From Ophiobolus disseminans (lineage: Eukaryota > Ascomycota > Dothideomycetes > Pleosporales > Phaeosphaeriaceae): a DNA stretch of 64,000 bases. Positions 11,041-22,539 of this stretch are shown here, one piece after another. Both the position numbers and the translations under genes were made by a program. The notes under the pieces are model-generated. The model was not told the origin of the DNA. It was given only the letters and a program-made list of their open reading frames with translations, and searched no databases. The DNA lies in the NCBI GenBank assembly GCA_010093685.1, contig MU006222.1, positions 434,001 through 498,000 on the forward strand, read 5' to 3'. The stretch's first letter is position 1. Each line of letters opens with the position of its first letter.

Positions 11041-11761
11041 TATAGTAAAGCTAGAGGGACTTAAGATACGTTTAATGAATAACAAACCCTAACTAACAGG
11101 CTATCCTAGGTAGTTTCTGTTCTAGAAGCAACCTTTTTAGACATTGCTAATGCTAAAGAAGACTAAATCTTTAGTGCGATTTTCATTCTTGCAGAACATC
11201 TGAGAGCTTAGTCTTTAAGGCCTATCCTGCTTAGTGTACGACTTAGCTAAGGTCTTTAGCTTACTAAATCTCACGTTATTGCGAATTGGACCCCTTATTT
11301 ATTCCTAACAAGATAATGAACTTACAAAGTTGCTGTTTTAACTAAGGTTAAACAACATATTAACGTTGGCGCTAACTAACGCATAAATATTAAGACTAAA
11401 TCTTATGCAGGTATTACATTCTTGTATTATGCTTAAGGACTTTACCTATAGTGAGTATAGTAAATGTAGTAAGCTTAGGTATATGTAAAGGTGCTCGGAA
11501 GTAGAGAAGATATCTCTAGTGTTCTAAGGCACTAGGGTTGAGTTTCGCAGATGGGCAAGCAGGGGGGTTGTGGCAGTTCTGACCGGGAGAACGGGGAGGA
11601 CTGTTACAGGAGATTCACTACAATAATCAGGGTTGCTAAGAAGGCTGTATCAAAATCGCTGTATTGAGTTGAACACGATGTACTGTAAGAGCCCATCGTA
11701 GTTCGCTATATACTATACGTGTCCTAGAGGTCCTAGGTCGTCCTAGTCGTCCCAGAACGTA
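11041..11761. other. Unassigned AT-rich sequence between Fot1 and Tc1 elements
   Basis: No coding frame longer than a few dozen codons with sensible content. 11041-11500 is TAG-rich; 11560-11761 is more GC-rich and has several gtcct/ggtcc words. The right-hand part continues beyond the Tc1 element (13115-13226, e.g. gtcccagaggtccc), so the Tc1 element inserted in a low-complexity, GC-richer repeat. Confidence 0.4.
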
Positions 11762-13112
11762 CAGTACTAGGTCAAAAGTTTCTTTGCAGCAGGGCACACG
11801 GGCCACCCCGCTAAAAGTCACCCACGCACAAATAAAGCTGTAAAATTGGCTATACATGTCCAAATAAAATAATTTTTAGTGTTTTGGAATTGCGCGAGCT
11901 CAATATTTTGTTTGCCACCCACGGGCTTTACGTACGGCCGCAAGGCGTTGCGGCATACTCATAATGAGTCGCTTGATTAGTTTCTTAGGTATGCCCCGCT
12001 AGCACTCCTTTAAGGCGTTACAAAAGCCCTCCCACTCCTCTTCTACCTAGCTGTAGTTGTTGTATTAGGGATATAGCTTAAACATACGCTGTTTGAGAAC
12101 CCACTAAAGGTGTTCGATTAGGTTAAGATCTAGAGAATAGGCAGGCCAGTTAATGACGTTAATTTAGTGATCCTAATAGAATTTAACAACACTGCGCGCG
12201 CGGTGTATGCCCGCGTTATCCTGCATAAACAGCTGAGAACGACGCTAGTAAGGGAGGAGACCTTTAGTCAACGCCTCTATGTAACTTTTAGCAGAGTAGC
12301 TACGCTTTTTGGCATCCGGATTGCGGTCTATAATGACTAGTTTGCTCCTCCGCGCCTTCCCCTGTTCATCTAGCTATATACAACCCCACACCATCTGTGC
12401 AGGCTTCCTAGAGGTGCTCTAAGGATCTAGCATATCTAGTTTCCATTTCTCCCACGGGTAGCGAAAAACCCACTGCTGATTTGCTCTAGAGCCCTTCTAA
12501 ACGGAGCACTTATCTAAGAACTTAAGCGTGCGCTAACTCCACTAGAAGTGGCGGTACTCCCTTGCAAACTTTAAGCGCTTTGCAGCATGCCTGCAGTTGA
12601 ACTTAGGTCTCTTTTTAGCCTTGTGATTAGTAAGGCCTGTACCTTTAATTGCCTAATAGAGTGTAGAGCGGCTAGGCTGCTTTAAAGGGGTGCCCTCTGC
12701 GTCCACAAAGATCAACTCTACGGCAAGCTCTAAGTACTTAATCTTTAGTGTAGCGCGTACTTTCCTGTAGATGATTTTCTTCTAATAGGTCGATAGTATT
12801 AAGGGACGGCCGCTGCGAGGGAGATCTTTTGTAGAGCTAGTAGTGTTGTACTTTTTCTGTAGGTCGCGTATAGCTTGTGAAGAGCGGCCAAAGTAGCTAG
12901 CAACTTCAGCTACGCTGCATCCAGCACGCAACATCCTAACAGCCTCGCCCCTTTGCGCGACTGTTATATTTAGACTTCTGCGCGCATTTTGAGATATCTC
13001 TCGTTAAATTCTGCGTTGATTTGACATAGTGGTGTGGTGTTGAAGTTTTGGCGCGTCGCGTTGATTTTCCCCCGCGTCACGCTAATGCAAAGAAACTTTT
13101 GACGCGTAACTG
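11762..13112 (-). mobile_element. Tc1/mariner element
   Basis: 1,351 bp starting CAGT and ending ACTG, with TA immediately outside both ends (11760-11761 and 13113-13114). The inverted ends share an exact 18-bp core (11771-11788 and 13086-13103) and weaker similarity outside it. It contains a single minus-strand transposase gene. Length, termini and TA duplication are as expected for Tc1/mariner. Confidence 0.9.
11900..13027 (-). pseudogene. Tc1/mariner DDE transposase, nonsense-damaged
   Basis: One continuous frame of 376 codons from ATG at 13027 to TGA at 11900-11902, with no indel and only internal TAG/TAA stops. Order: N-terminal helix-turn-helix (VRMLRAGCSVAEVASYFGRS), a DDE domain with the second catalytic block FMQDNAGIHRA, and the third block WPAYSLDLNLIEHL, which in active relatives is WPAYSPDLNPIEHLW. 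Spacing between the last two acidic residues fits the DD34 class. Every stop is explicable as CAG to TAG, CAA to TAA or TGG to TAG, i.e. RIP. Confidence 0.9.
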
Positions 13113-13226
13113 TATGGGACGTCTAGTACGCGTTGGGATGGATAGAACGTAGGGGCGTCCCAGAGGTCCCAGGTGTGGGGTCGGGACCTCGGCGTTCTGA
13201 GAGCTGTGGGACAGGGCCCTTAGCGC

Positions 13227-13621
13227 NNNNNNNNNNNNNNNNNNNNNNNNNNNNNNNNNNNNNNNNNNNNNNNNNNNNNNNNNNNNNNNNNNNNNNNNNN
13301 NNNNNNNNNNNNNNNNNNNNNNNNNNNNNNNNNNNNNNNNNNNNNNNNNNNNNNNNNNNNNNNNNNNNNNNNNNNNNNNNNNNNNNNNNNNNNNNNNNNN
13401 NNNNNNNNNNNNNNNNNNNNNNNNNNNNNNNNNNNNNNNNNNNNNNNNNNNNNNNNNNNNNNNNNNNNNNNNNNNNNNNNNNNNNNNNNNNNNNNNNNNN
13501 NNNNNNNNNNNNNNNNNNNNNNNNNNNNNNNNNNNNNNNNNNNNNNNNNNNNNNNNNNNNNNNNNNNNNNNNNNNNNNNNNNNNNNNNNNNNNNNNNNNN
13601 NNNNNNNNNNNNNNNNNNNNN
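13227..13621. other. Assembly gap (395 N)
   Basis: Run of undetermined bases. It lies where the end of the RNase H domain and the 3' LTR of the Copia at 13622-18785 should be; a 203-bp LTR would fit inside. Confidence 0.99.
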
Positions 13622-16600
13622 AACCTTTGAACGAATGTCGACCAGGTGTAGTTGTTGTATGAATTCGATGTGCTTCTGTCGAGGAAGGATCTTCGTCATG
13701 CCGTCAGCGGGCATCTGGTTTGTCGACTTCCATTGCACGTAGAGGCGGTTCTCCTCAACCTCCTGGCGGATCCAGTTCTGGTGAATGTCGACGTGTTTGA
13801 GCTTAGTGCTAAGCTTATTCTGCTCCTTCGTGACTATGCCCACCGTCTGTTAGTTGTCACACCAAATAATAGGCGTCTGGTTGAGCTTCAAGGACAGTCC
13901 TTTAAACAGGCGGCACCACTCCTCCATCTCTGATCCAGCAAGTGATAGAGCAAGCAGCTCTGCTTCAGTGGTTGATTTCGTGACAGTGCGTTGGAGTGTC
14001 GACTTCCAGTCAACAGTCATGCCAAAGAGCTGAAATACGTATCCTTGAGAGCTTCGGCGCGTCTCAACGTCGTCAGCAAAGGAGGCATCAGATGCTCCAA
14101 AGAAGATAGGATCGCGATAGTCCTGTGGGGTCGTGAGGTACTCTTGTATCTCTGCTTTGTCAACGGCTTGAGCCTGCAAGGCTCGGTACTTTGTCTCAAG
14201 GATGTGACGCCATACCCTTCGAATGGATTCGACGTGTGCTTGACCGGGGTTGGTCAAATGTGAAGCGTGAATGACGTGAGCGCAAGCCAGATCAGGTCGT
14301 GTATACTGTGTCAGGTAGGCAAGGTAGCCTACAAGCTCCTGATAGGTCTTCGTCCGAGCTCCGTTCGGTTCCTCGAGGGATTGTTCCAGATAGTTCACCA
14401 GCATAGGTACCTCTGAAGGGCGGCCAGACGAAATGATGTTGTATTTGGCGGCAACCTTGTCAATGTAGGCGTCCTGTACCAAGTGAATCGTACGTGCGTT
14501 GATGTCTCGAACGACGCGTATGCCTAAGAACCACTTGAGTTCTCTAAGGCATTTCAGGTTATAATGCTCATCAAGCTTCTTCTCAAACTCTTGATGTAGA
14601 TGCCTGTTTGATGGGTGGAAAGCCATAACTATATCGTCGACGTAGACGAACATGATCAACCAGCTGTTGACATAGACGCATGGAAATCCCAGTACAGGCG
14701 TCATGCCCAGAGACTTCAGTGTCTCTCTCAGGTCGTTGTACCATAGCAGTGGTGATTCCTTGAGTCCGTACAGGGCTCTCAGTACCTGTAGTAGCTCTCC
14801 ATCCTTCTTGAAACCTTCTGGTGTCTGAGCGTAGAGCTTTCGATTGAGTGTAGCGTTGAGAAACGCGTTCGGTACGTCGTACTGAAGTAGCTCTAAGCCG
14901 AATTGATTGGCTATTGCAATGAGTGCTCGAAACGTTCGCGCAGCTAGTGTAGCAGCGTAGGTGTCTCCGTATGGCTGTTGTAGGTCGCCACGGACGACAA
15001 GTCGTGCCTTGAATCGATAGAGGTAGCCGTCCTCGTCGAACTTGTATGCGAATACCCACATCAGGGGTAGCACCTCTGCATCAGCGGTCTCTGCTGTTTG
15101 CGTCGTCTTGGCAAAGCAGCCTTTACCCCAGATCTCGCGATACTCTTTCTGTGCAGCCTGTCGAAACTGCTCTCCAAACTGATGGTGATCTAGCTCTTGA
15201 TATGATCGCGGAGCTCTCAGAACCTGCGAACGGTGTATCTTTGTTGTTGGCTCAGCCTTCAAGGCGGTTGAGAAAGCCTTGAGGTAGTCGTCAACTGATC
15301 CTCCGTATGAGACAGCGTGAGAGTGCCATCTCTCTGGCGCCTGGAGATCGGCATTTCGTCGTGTACGTCGTGGGCCTTCAATGACGTTGTCGGTGCTGAG
15401 ATCAAGGTTTCGACGTCTCGGAGCGTTGTTCTCATGTCGATCAGGTATATAGCCTTCAAGCTAGGTTGCAGAAAGGTCTTGAGCTCGCGATACGTGTGGT
15501 TGCTGTTCGTGAGCTAATTGCTCATCCAGAGCGCGTTGCTCTAGTTCTGAGGACAGGGAGTTTTCTCGTCTGTCTTGGTCTAGAATCGAGATTTCAGGAG
15601 TCAGCAATCCTGTGTCAGGCTGCTCCTTATCCTGTTCGGTCACCTCACCCCCCATCTGAGACTCCACAAGCTCAGATGTGTGTGAAGGCTGTTGTTGACG
15701 ACGTTGTCGAGTCGTCAAGAGATCTTCAATTGCCATGTCGTCAGGTTTAAACTCCTCTGGAAATGCCAGAAGCTCAATAACCTCTTCAATCACTGATTCT
15801 TGAGCGTAGCCTTGCAGGCCTTCGTAGAATTTCGTGGGCTCGAAGACGACGTCTCGTGTGCGTATGACCTGGTCCTTGGTAGGCAGCCAGATTCTGAAGA
15901 TGTTGGTAGAGTCGTAGCCAACAAGGTGGCCAATCAGCGCTCTGCTTTTGAGCTTGTCCGCGCGCTTCAGCAAGCGGTTGAGTAAGTAGGCTCGACAGCC
16001 TATCGGTCGCATGTGTTGAACCTTTGGCTTCGACTTCCACACGATCTCGTACGGTGTCTTCCATTGCAGCGCTTCTGTCGGCGTACGGTTTAGCACATAC
16101 GCTGCTGTTCGAATCAGCTCGTGGGTCAAGAACTTCGGCAGTCCTGCCTGTATCCTCATGGCTCTGGCTCGGATGACAAGCAGTGATCCTGCTCGCTCTC
16201 CCAGTCCGTTCTGCTCCTCTGTATACTCAGCTCGTGCTTCGTATCGAATACCCAGGTCTCTGCAGAGCTCGTACACAAAATTTGGTGACACGCCGTATCC
16301 ACGTTCGTTGTCTGTCTTGATAGCTGTCACGTCGCAGTCAAAGACACGCTGTATGCTGCGTACGTTCTGGATGATCCATCGGCTCAAAAATGGCTTTGAT
16401 CGCTGAGGAAAAGTAGAGACTTTGTGCCATTTCGAGTATTGATCGACAGAGTGTCCAGCCCATCAATCACCATTTAAGCAGGCTTCTCCTTGTGGTACCA
16501 ATTGAATGACATCAACAGATATTCGGTAGAAGGGCTTTTGAGCTTGATCCTCCTGTTGTCGTCGAGAGATCTGCTTTGTCAACTTTGACTCCGTACAGAC

Positions 16601-18400
16601 AGTACAGAACTCGTCAGTGTCGCCTTCAACAACAAGACCGTTGACGTTCGCTGTGAGCTTCTCGATCGCTTTCTTGCCAGGATGACCCCACATCTGGTGG
16701 GCTGTCCTAGCATCAACTGTCTGATCTGGGCACGGAGCCTTCGAAGGTCGGTAGGTAGTGCTGAAAGATGACAGCAAAGTCGGCTTCGGTCGGCGCGAGG
16801 CTTCGGCGTCAACCAACCAGTGTCCTCCTTCGTGCTCTAGGTACGCTAGGACGTTTCCTGGATCGTCCTTGTACAGGAGATCCCGTCCTGAATCGAAGTG
16901 TATGCCCAGCTTCCTGCAACGAGCCAAGCCAATCAGGCTAGTGATGAAGCCTTCGACGTAGGCAACGTGAGTAAGCCTCAGCGATCGTGCGCCTGCGGGC
17001 GTGTTTGCCATGAGCTCCATACTTCCCCAGGCCGTAATTTGGACACGTCCAGTTCCAGCTCCTACGAACTCGGTCGCAGTAGCGTCGTACTCTCTTGTCC
17101 ATCCCTTCCAGTCCTCAGTGTTGATCACATGAGTGTTGGAGCCAGGATCAAGTATCCATCAATTGCTGAGCTTGTCAATATCCTCTTCCATGCTCACTGC
17201 TGTGTAGAGGTTGTCTTCTGGCTTCATGTCATCGTCGTGTACGACCGTTCTCGTTTTGACTTGATCGTCGTCATCCAGAGCAGGTTGCTCCAGGTCTTGT
17301 ATCATGTACCGTACAGTGTTTGCTGTAGGTCTGGTGGGACGACTGCCATCGTCCATAGCAATGCTCCCTCCGTTCTCTTGCTGCTTTGCGCGCCACTTGT
17401 CGAGCGCCTTGTTGATCTTGTCTCTCAAGTCGTTGTCGGCGGCCAGGGCGGCGTCGAGCTTCTTTCGGCCAGTTGCGTTGGCGTAGGCCTTTGGCCTTCG
17501 TGGGTGCTCGGTGTTGATCAACCAACAGTCAACCCAGTAATGTTTTAAGCCACATGGGCATTTCGGTTTCGCCTTGTTGCCATCATTGTTGGCATCCTTG
17601 TTCTGCTGCTGAGGCTTAGCAGCGTCGAGCTCTGCTGCCATAGAGCTGAGTCCTGTCGACAACGGTCGCACACGCTTGAGGTAAGTGGTGAATTTGCTGA
17701 CGTAGTCTTCCACGGATGGAATGGCGGTGCCAGCGTCCTCGAGGTCGATCAGAGCTCGCAGGCCTAATGTGCCGTACTCAGGATCAATTGTTCTGCAGGC
17801 AACAAGGAAATCTTCCTGTGCCCTTGATCCCATCGTCTCAGGAACCTCTGCAGAGATACACATATTGGTGACCTCCACCCAGGAGCGTAGCCACTCCTCA
17901 ACCTTCCTGCCGCGTGGCGGCGTCTGAAGGGCTTTGTATCGTGCGATCAGATCGCGTTGTCGTGATGCGTCAGACGGTGCAAGGTGCTTCTTCAGCGTCG
18001 TCAGTCGCTCGTATGGCGTGTCCTTGCTCTCGATCAGGTAAAGGTGCTTTGCTGCGATCGTTTTGCTGATCTCAGAGTTGAACTCAGCAAGAGCCTTCTT
18101 CTGGCGACGGAACTCAAGATCCTTGCGCTCCCATCGCTCGTACTCCCATTGATACAGCTTCTGCTGTGCTGCAGTAAGGTGAGCAATAGACGTTGCGTCA
18201 TTGTTGTGATCCTTCAGTTGAGGTTCAATTGGTGCCGTTAACGTAGGCAAGACCGCTGCCTTCGTGGCAGGGTCAACGTACTGCCAGAGTTCGTTCTTCT
18301 GTGCAGTATCCTTTCGAATGAACAGCCACTTGTGCCAGTCGTCAGCTCGATCGAGGACGACAGTCACTCGGGTGACCGCAGGGTCTGACTCAGTAGTCAT
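13622..18400 (-). pseudogene. Copia gag-pol polyprotein (four stops, one frame)
   Basis: Gag starts at ATG 18400 and has a CPCGLKHYWVDC zinc knuckle near residue 280. After a TGA (17159-17161) come the protease (WILDPGSNTH, usually DSG) and the GAG-pre-integrase zinc region (HQMWGHPGKKA ... CTVCTESK). Next are the integrase (after TGA at 16460-16462; IKTDNERGYG, TEEQNGLGER), the reverse transcriptase (15262 downward; KARLVVRGDLQ, YVDDIVMAF) and RNase H (ASDASFADDVETRRS; MPADGMTKILP). The other two stops are TAG at 15458-15460 and TAA at 13847-13849. All four are one C-to-T step from Arg or Gln codons. There are no frameshifts. The C-terminus runs into the gap. Confidence 0.93.
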
Positions 18401-18569
18401 TGTCGATGATGTATTGGTGGGTCAGCGGCTCCGCACAGTATGATCAATCGTGATCTCGATCGTGGGTGCCTATCAGTGGGTCGGCGGCTCCGTACAGTAT
18501 GATCAAATGTTGATCTTGATCGTAGGTGCCAATCAGTTGTTGTGAATGAGCGAGCTTTCTAGTCGCAAT

Positions 18570-18582
18570 CCGGGCTCATAAC
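18570..18582 (-). promoter_or_regulatory. Primer-binding site, initiator-Met anticodon-arm type
   Basis: The plus strand ccgggctcataac lies directly against the LTR end. The last eleven bases equal the anticodon stem-loop of fungal initiator tRNA-Met. Drosophila copia and yeast Ty5 prime from a cleaved half of this tRNA in the same way; the inference here rests on sequence match and exact position. Confidence 0.75.
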
Positions 18583-18785
18583 TGTTTCGGTGTGAGAATG
18601 CAATAAATTGAAGTGTATTGTTCTGTTGTTCTGCTTGCGCGGACCTCTCAGAGGACTGGCAGCAGGGTCTGTTTACATGACGTATCTACGATACTGTTGA
18701 GGTAAGAGGTGCTCAATAAGTGAGGAAGCAGCGCCAGACCACCGCACGCAGCACACGTGACACACGTTCCTCATAAACCGTCACA
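18583..18785 (-). repeat. 5' LTR of the lightly damaged Copia
   Basis: 203 bp, TGTTTCGG to CCGTCACA. It is the same family as the solo LTR at 22332-22539, which fixes both boundaries. Confidence 0.88.
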
Positions 18786-19743
18786 CTTTAACTTGTTAAT
18801 CACAATCTCATCACCTTTTCACGACACCCTAAGAACATTAATACTTTAAGACTAAGATCTATATCCTACTAATATAATAGGGGTGTTTGCGGAAGCAAAA
18901 CTTAAATGTCTGCTAAACCTTACAAAGATAGTGCTTCTAACAGACAAGTACGATTTAGACAATAAAGACCTTGAATTCAGCACATACTTGAAGAATGGTG
19001 TTAAATTTGGCATTTATAGTTTATTAGAATATTAATTAAGTACTTTGCTGTACTTAGATTTATAAGGATAAGTTGCCCACTAGCACACTGAACTATGCGC
19101 GCGATACTGTTGACTACTCGTCAGTTCCTTAGTATTTCGAAAGGGCCGTGTTCAATTACATGTGTATGCTTATCGTTAGATACCTAACAAGGGCGGCTTC
19201 TATAAGCGGCCCTCACTTGTATATATTTCGTCTACGCAGTCTCCCGTTCCCTCCCCGGAATTTTGATTACGTGTGTGCGAAGATATATATATTCAAGATA
19301 ACCTGCACCGCATGAATACTACAAATGTACGATAGGATCTAAGCTACTCAACATCTGAGCTTTCTCGAAGAGGGCATTTTCTCACGTATAAAGAAACGGA
19401 CAATAGGAAAATTAGCGCACGACATGAAGCTTCACAATCTAGGGCACACGTCTAAGCGAAGCTACTCTTCCTAGGGCTTAGCATAGCCAGTACGTAAGAA
19501 CCGCCACATGTGGCTAACTTGGCATGAGCTAGTAACGTGAGCACAGCTACAGTTGACTTAGGTAAAAAATATTATAGAAGCGTGGTTATCAGAACACGTT
19601 CTCATTTCTCGTGGCTGACCTAAAGCATAAAACGTACGAGTGGCAGTGTAAGCGTTACATGGTGACGCTTGCACCGCCACTCGTACGCTTAAGATCCAAG
19701 TTAGCGTGGTTAGGAGAAGACGGTGCAACGGAGTATAAGTAGT
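18786..19743. other. Intergenic sequence without recognised genes
   Basis: No convincing ORF, tRNA or repeat seen on either strand. The first 350 bases are AT-rich and may be relics of older elements; the rest has host-like composition. Confidence 0.5.
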
Positions 19744-19891
19744 GTAACGTCCGTCCCTATGAAACGAGAATCCCTGTGGGCCGAGAATGGCCAATGAGGG
19801 CGAGAGAATCCACGATGTTCCAGCTCAGTGCTGCCTCTCATTGGCTATTCTCGGCCCACAAGGATTCTCGCTTTACAGGGACGGACGTTAC
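19744..19891. repeat. 148-bp foldback element
   Basis: A nearly perfect inverted repeat with arms of about 57 bp. It begins GTAACGTCCGTCCCT and ends AGGGACGGACGTTAC, with matching inner words CGAGAATCC, GGGCCGAGAAT and CCAATGAG, around a spacer of about 35 bp. It should fold into one long hairpin. No flanking duplication is evident. Probably a small non-autonomous DNA element. Confidence 0.75.
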
Positions 19892-19968
19892 TTAAGCAAC
19901 AAGCTGGGCTAACTCTCTGCTGCTGGAAACCTTGTACTGCTGAGAACTTGCGGTTGTTAAAATCGATA

Positions 19969-20033
19969 TGCTGCTGGAAACCTGCTGCTGCTGGAAACCT
20001 GCTGCTGCTGAGAATTCGCTGCTGCTAGAAACT
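19969..20033. repeat. Short tandem repeat, unit ctgctgctggaaac-like
   Basis: Three to four imperfect units of about 18 bp rich in CTG; related single units occur upstream from about 19917. It is not in a recognisable gene. Confidence 0.6.
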
Positions 20034-20835
20034 CTCCGCTCCGTAGACCAACACTTCTACTTACCTAGCGACGACTCGGAGGCTTTCCGCTAGCGAGGCC
20101 GACAGAAAAAACGCAGGACCTTGGAATTTAGGAAAGGAGGCCAAGTAGCTCAAAAACGGGGGAAGAGATCTCGGGGGCGCGTGATGTATTTAGCTCAAAA
20201 TATTTCTTCAGGACGTACTACTGCCTTCCGGGCGTATGCGAGCCGATAAAGTGTTGACGCACCTTAGCGTAGGTAATAATAGACTGCACTGAGCGCGACG
20301 CGTTCTGAACTTACCTCTGTGGATTGAGATTGCTGTAACACACTGCTAGAGCACTTCCAAATGCAGCCTGAGCATCCTACGGTCTCAGATACCTTTTTGC
20401 TACTACATATTGTCCAAAAAGACCCATTCTTCTACATACGATTAAAATATTAATCAAAATAACTATATCTTTAACATACCTAACATCACGCTACGTGATT
20501 AGGCAGTAGCACTATCTATTAAAGCAGTAGGTAACAACCTTAGAATTTGCAGAAGTTTAATCAGTCCGAAAAGAGTTAGTTGGAACGACAGTGCCCCTAC
20601 GCGATCTTGCTAAGCTTTGGGGGATAACAAATAACTATGTTCCGCCGTAAACAACAATTTCAAATTCAAACTACCAAGAATCGCACCCTATCAATCACCA
20701 TCATTCTTGTTATATCGTTCTAGCGTTTCCTACCACCCGATGACACAGAAAGTAGCCCTAGAATATGTGTTGCTTCTCGGGTCATGCAGTAAAGCTTAGC
20801 CCACTCTACTATATTTCTGACCTCGATCACGAACC
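20034..20835. other. Intergenic, 3' of the nucleotidyltransferase-fold gene
   Basis: No gene recognised; there are several stops in all frames. It presumably contains the 3' untranslated region of the minus-strand gene ending at 20836. Confidence 0.5.
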
Positions 20836-21657
20836 CTAAGCCACACCAAGAACATGTTTAACACGTCTAATAGCATTCTGTGCGTTATGCTGTGAAAAGG
20901 ACGTAACAAAATACTGGCGGTGCGTTGCGTTGAGCTGAGTTCTGATTGCAAAGATTTGTTGAGGGTAGGTCCCGATAAGGAACAAGATATCATCGTAGTC
21001 GTTTGGTGCTTGTCTTGAATAATATGCATTCAGCTTGCTGGCCATTGCGTTCAAGATGTTGATAACAGGAAGCTGCTTTTGCCCCGTGTTTGTGTTGAAG
21101 GCCACAACTTCCGAAGAGTTTTGAAGGTGGTCAGGGGCGCCAAGTGAGCCTGTAGGAGAAGGGTATCAGTTTATGTCTTATAGTTACCCGCGAGGAAAGG
21201 GAAATGACACGTACCTCGAAGAATGATATCTACCGCTACCCAGAGTTCTGGAATACCAGGATTCATTTGTCCGCCGACCAGAACGAAAACTCTCATAACG
21301 CCGGACGTGGGGCCAGCAGGGCGACGGACCCTATAATCTCAATTTGTCACTGAGCGACTGAGATGAGTATTGACTTACTCACCTGGATTGCCCGGAAAGA
21401 ACCTCGATAAGGCGTTGCATCGTACATCCGACAGCAACGTCAACGTCATGAGTATCGCGAGTGCTTCCTCGAAGCTTCAGCGCAAACCCGCCCATAAAGG
21501 CGTAGGGAATGCTGTTAGCTTGGAACACCTGAGACATGAGCTCCGCTGCAGCAACTAATTGAGAACTTGAAGCAAAATTTGCCGCATTCATCAAGGCTTG
21601 CAGTTGTTGGTGGGTATACGTCCCCTGCTGTTGTTGAGTTGGCTGGGAACGAGACAT
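20836..21657 (-). CDS. Nucleotidyltransferase-fold protein, three exons
   Basis: Predicted 234-residue protein. Exons on the minus strand are 21383-21657, 21215-21330 and 20836-21149; introns of 52 and 65 bp start GTGAGT and GTACGT and end TATAG and TACAG, and the summed exons are divisible by three. ATG at 21657 is chosen because it follows a host-like leader; an upstream in-frame ATG at 21711 is possible. Residues 55-73 carry MGG, then a DVD pair (D71, D73), the pattern of nucleotidyltransferase active sites; a later hydrophobic-acidic stretch VAVDIIL could give a third acidic residue. The Gln-rich start looks disordered. Substrate unknown. It has no frame damage, unlike the surrounding transposons. 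The family assignment is by motif only. Confidence 0.75.
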
Positions 21658-22331
21658 GTCGACAGTAGAATGTTTGATCGAGAGAATGAGTCGACAAATA
21701 GGATATTGCAAAGTGAGATATAGAACAAAGACTATCTACCCAGAAGATGAGAAGTTGCTAATAGCTGGTTTGGTGAATATAAGAAAACATTTGTTCCTCT
21801 TTATACGCAGTTCAAACCACCAACAGACGAGATAAACTCAAAATTGGAAGCGCGCGCGACATAGCCATCGAGTATCCTGGCGCGAATTGTTTCATCTCGT
21901 CCCGAAAGGAACTGTCTGCCTTAGATGGATATTTCTGGATCGTAGTGTGTTGGGTGGAATGCCCGTGGCCGGCGGTTATTGTTGAACAATCGTCATACTA
22001 ACAAAAATAAAAGCCCGAATATGAACATTGAGCCGGATTATTGGTCCATTGGTTGTCTAAGTAGCGCTACGTGAAACTTCATGGCGCTTCACTAGCATCT
22101 CAGGGAAGGGGACTATACTTGGGCGGAATTGCTGCTGTGCCGCGCGCAGCAATATTTGTAACCATGTGGCGGATATCACATGACATCCTATTGTAGCAGG
22201 CGCTGCCCTGTGGGCAAGTGCACTTACCCGAGAGCTGAGAGCTCCTGTACTGGAACACAGAACAGAACAACAGATAGCAATACAATTGTTAATCACAGCC
22301 TCCACCCGACACTGCTCACGCAGTTACAATA
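21658..22331. other. Promoter side of the nucleotidyltransferase-fold gene; otherwise non-coding
   Basis: Contains the 5' region of the minus-strand gene. Short ORFs at 22057-22305 on the minus strand have no recognisable domain. The last five bases (caata) are the left target copy of the solo LTR. Confidence 0.5.
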
Positions 22332-22539
22332 TGTCGCGGTGTGAGAATGCAATATATTGAAGTGTATTGTTCTGTTGTTCTGTGCTGCTCGTGCTGCCTA
22401 TAAAACGGGCCAGCAGCAGGGTCTGTTTACATGACGTATCTACTATACTCTTGAGGTAAGAGGTGCTCAATAAGGGAGGAAGCAGCGCCAGACCACCGCG
22501 CGCAGCACACGTGACACACGTTCCTCATAACCCGTCACA
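22332..22539 (-). repeat. Solo LTR of the lightly damaged Copia family
   Basis: 208 bp, TGTCGCGG to CCGTCACA, closely matching 18583-18785. It is flanked by CAATA at 22327-22331 and 22540-22544, a clean 5-bp duplication. It sits between two host genes and shows that this family has moved within the island and lost an internal region by recombination. Confidence 0.9.

Larger units (their letters stand above)
13622..18785 (-). mobile_element. Copia element with light RIP damage
   Basis: Minus-strand Ty1/Copia element: 5' LTR at 18583-18785, primer site at 18570-18582, gag from 18400, pol down to the gap at 13621. Base composition is near that of the host genes, and only four in-frame stops break nearly 4.8 kb of coding sequence, in sharp contrast with all other LTR elements in the window. 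The LTR is followed by cttta; the left flank is hidden in the gap, so the target duplication cannot be checked. Confidence 0.93.

Noticed and set aside
13133..13226. Short GC-rich plus-strand frame running into the gap
   Set aside because: Its reported length comes from the undetermined bases; the visible part is the low-complexity repeat flanking the Tc1 element.
22057..22305. Minus-strand ORF with CTCPQGSAC-like Cys motif in an alternative frame
   Set aside because: Short, two overlapping frames equally open, no signal peptide or splice model that extends it.
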